Positions 51,673 through 51,958 of a stretch of 51,958 nt of DNA are shown one piece after another. The notes beneath the pieces are model-generated. The model searched no databases. It was not told the DNA's origin and saw only the letters and a program-made list of their open reading frames with translations. This DNA is from Cyanobacteria bacterium SBLK (GTDB lineage Bacteria > Cyanobacteriota > Cyanobacteriia > Cyanobacteriales > Spirulinaceae). The first letter of the stretch is position 1; the number at the start of each line of letters is the position of its first letter. The DNA is taken from assembly GCA_017746715.1 (NCBI GenBank), contig JAGHZQ010000115.1, positions 1 to 51,958 of the forward strand, written 5' to 3'. Both the position numbers and the translations under genes were made by a program.

Positions 51673-51958
51673 ATGCCTTTGTTTAGAGATATCCAAGGAA
51701 ATTTCTACGAGATTCCCGACTCCCTGTTAAAGGAATATCAACTACAAGAAGCCCCTTCTAGAGGTGGTGCGATCGCTCAAGAAGTACCAGTGAGAGCCGA
51801 AGCCTCCTACAACTACGCTCCTCCGGCTGCTGCCTACAACTACGCACCCCCAGCCAACCGAGCCGAAGCCTCCTACAACTACGCTCCTCCGGCTGCTGCC
51901 TACAACTACGCACCCCCAGCCAACCGAGCCGAAGCCTCCTACAACTACGCTCCTCCGG
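51673..51958 (+). CDS. Leader-like segment plus YNYAPPA repeat protein (3' end outside window)
   Basis: 95 codons are visible and the frame is open at the right edge. AAGGAG lies six bases before the ATG. Residues 1-32 look like a small leader: MPLFRDIQGNFYEIPDSLL, KEYQLQEAPSRGG, ending in Gly-Gly. After a short AIAQEVPVR link come 22-residue repeats, AEASYNYAPPA then AAYNYAPPANR, each with two YNYAPPA motifs. Two full units and part of a third are seen, identical at DNA level. No membrane span or Cys. It may be a repeat-core precursor peptide modified by the upstream oxygenase, or a Tyr/Pro-rich structural protein with hydroxylated Pro, Asn or Tyr. No family recognised. Confidence 0.75.
   Translation, partial: MPLFRDIQGNFYEIPDSLLKEYQLQEAPSRGGAIAQEVPVRAEASYNYAPPAAAYNYAPPANRAEASYNYAPPAAAYNYAPPANRAEASYNYAPP
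51796..51958 (+). repeat. 66-bp exact tandem repeat
   Basis: Units at 51796-51861 and 51862-51927 are identical, and a third starts at 51928 and runs to the edge. Exactly 22 codons each, so copy number can change without a frameshift. Confidence 0.95.

Overview
The window comes from a cyanobacterium. It carries photosystem I psaK, chlorophyll synthase chlG, a Get3d-type ArsA ATPase with an alpha-crystallin tail and the small cyanobacterial DUF2862 protein. The octamer GCGATCGC (HIP1) recurs through most genes and spacers, and heptamer tandem repeats of the cyanobacterial STRR type sit in many spacers. I cannot name the species; the repeat load and gene set would suit a filamentous form.

Layout. 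1-1198: three minus-strand paralogues of RebB, the R-body (refractile ribbon) structural protein, nearly identical to one another, with strong hairpins between them. 1447-14802: housekeeping and envelope genes: malQ, a RodZ-like protein, an RsuA/RluB pseudouridine synthase, a DUF2993 protein, cobO, the GDP-fucose pair gmd-fcl, TPR and pentapeptide-repeat exported proteins and several unknowns. 14940-25339: a TIGR03032-TPR-glycosyltransferase-like fusion, trpA, tRNA-Ala(UGC), trhO, sbcD, an ABC-2 permease, coaE, a peptidoglycan-binding protein and a REC-PAS-GGDEF protein. 25742-33824: a broken PHP gene, a Ser/Thr kinase, a DUF928 protein overlapping a CHASE2-adenylate/guanylate cyclase, then MBL hydrolase-rsmE-DUF1993. 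33966-42180: pentapeptide protein, the ribF-moxR-diheme cytochrome run, pepA, psaK, an FHA protein, tlyA and a HAD phosphatase.

42293-46134 is an accessory island: two complete Uma2-family nucleases, a truncated Uma2 copy bounded by 31-bp direct repeats, a MntA/HepT toxin-antitoxin pair whose HepT toxin has an in-frame stop, and an AT-rich membrane-anchored GTPase-like protein. Core genes resume with DUF2862-get3d-chlG. The right end (48839-51958) holds an unrecognised 322-aa protein with its own terminator, a small exported Cys-containing protein, and a tight two-gene unit: a 2OG-Fe(II) oxygenase followed 12 nt later by a short leader-like segment fused to exact 66-bp repeats encoding YNYAPPA motifs. 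That unit, cut by the window edge, and the Reb array are the best candidates for undescribed biology here. The oxygenase/repeat pair suggests a hydroxylated repeat peptide (modified peptide or surface protein), which is inference.

Repeats of two kinds have entered coding sequence: heptamer STRRs (pentapeptide protein, HAD C-terminus, probably the CoaE N-terminus) and a short GC-rich palindrome (in-frame within ribF).
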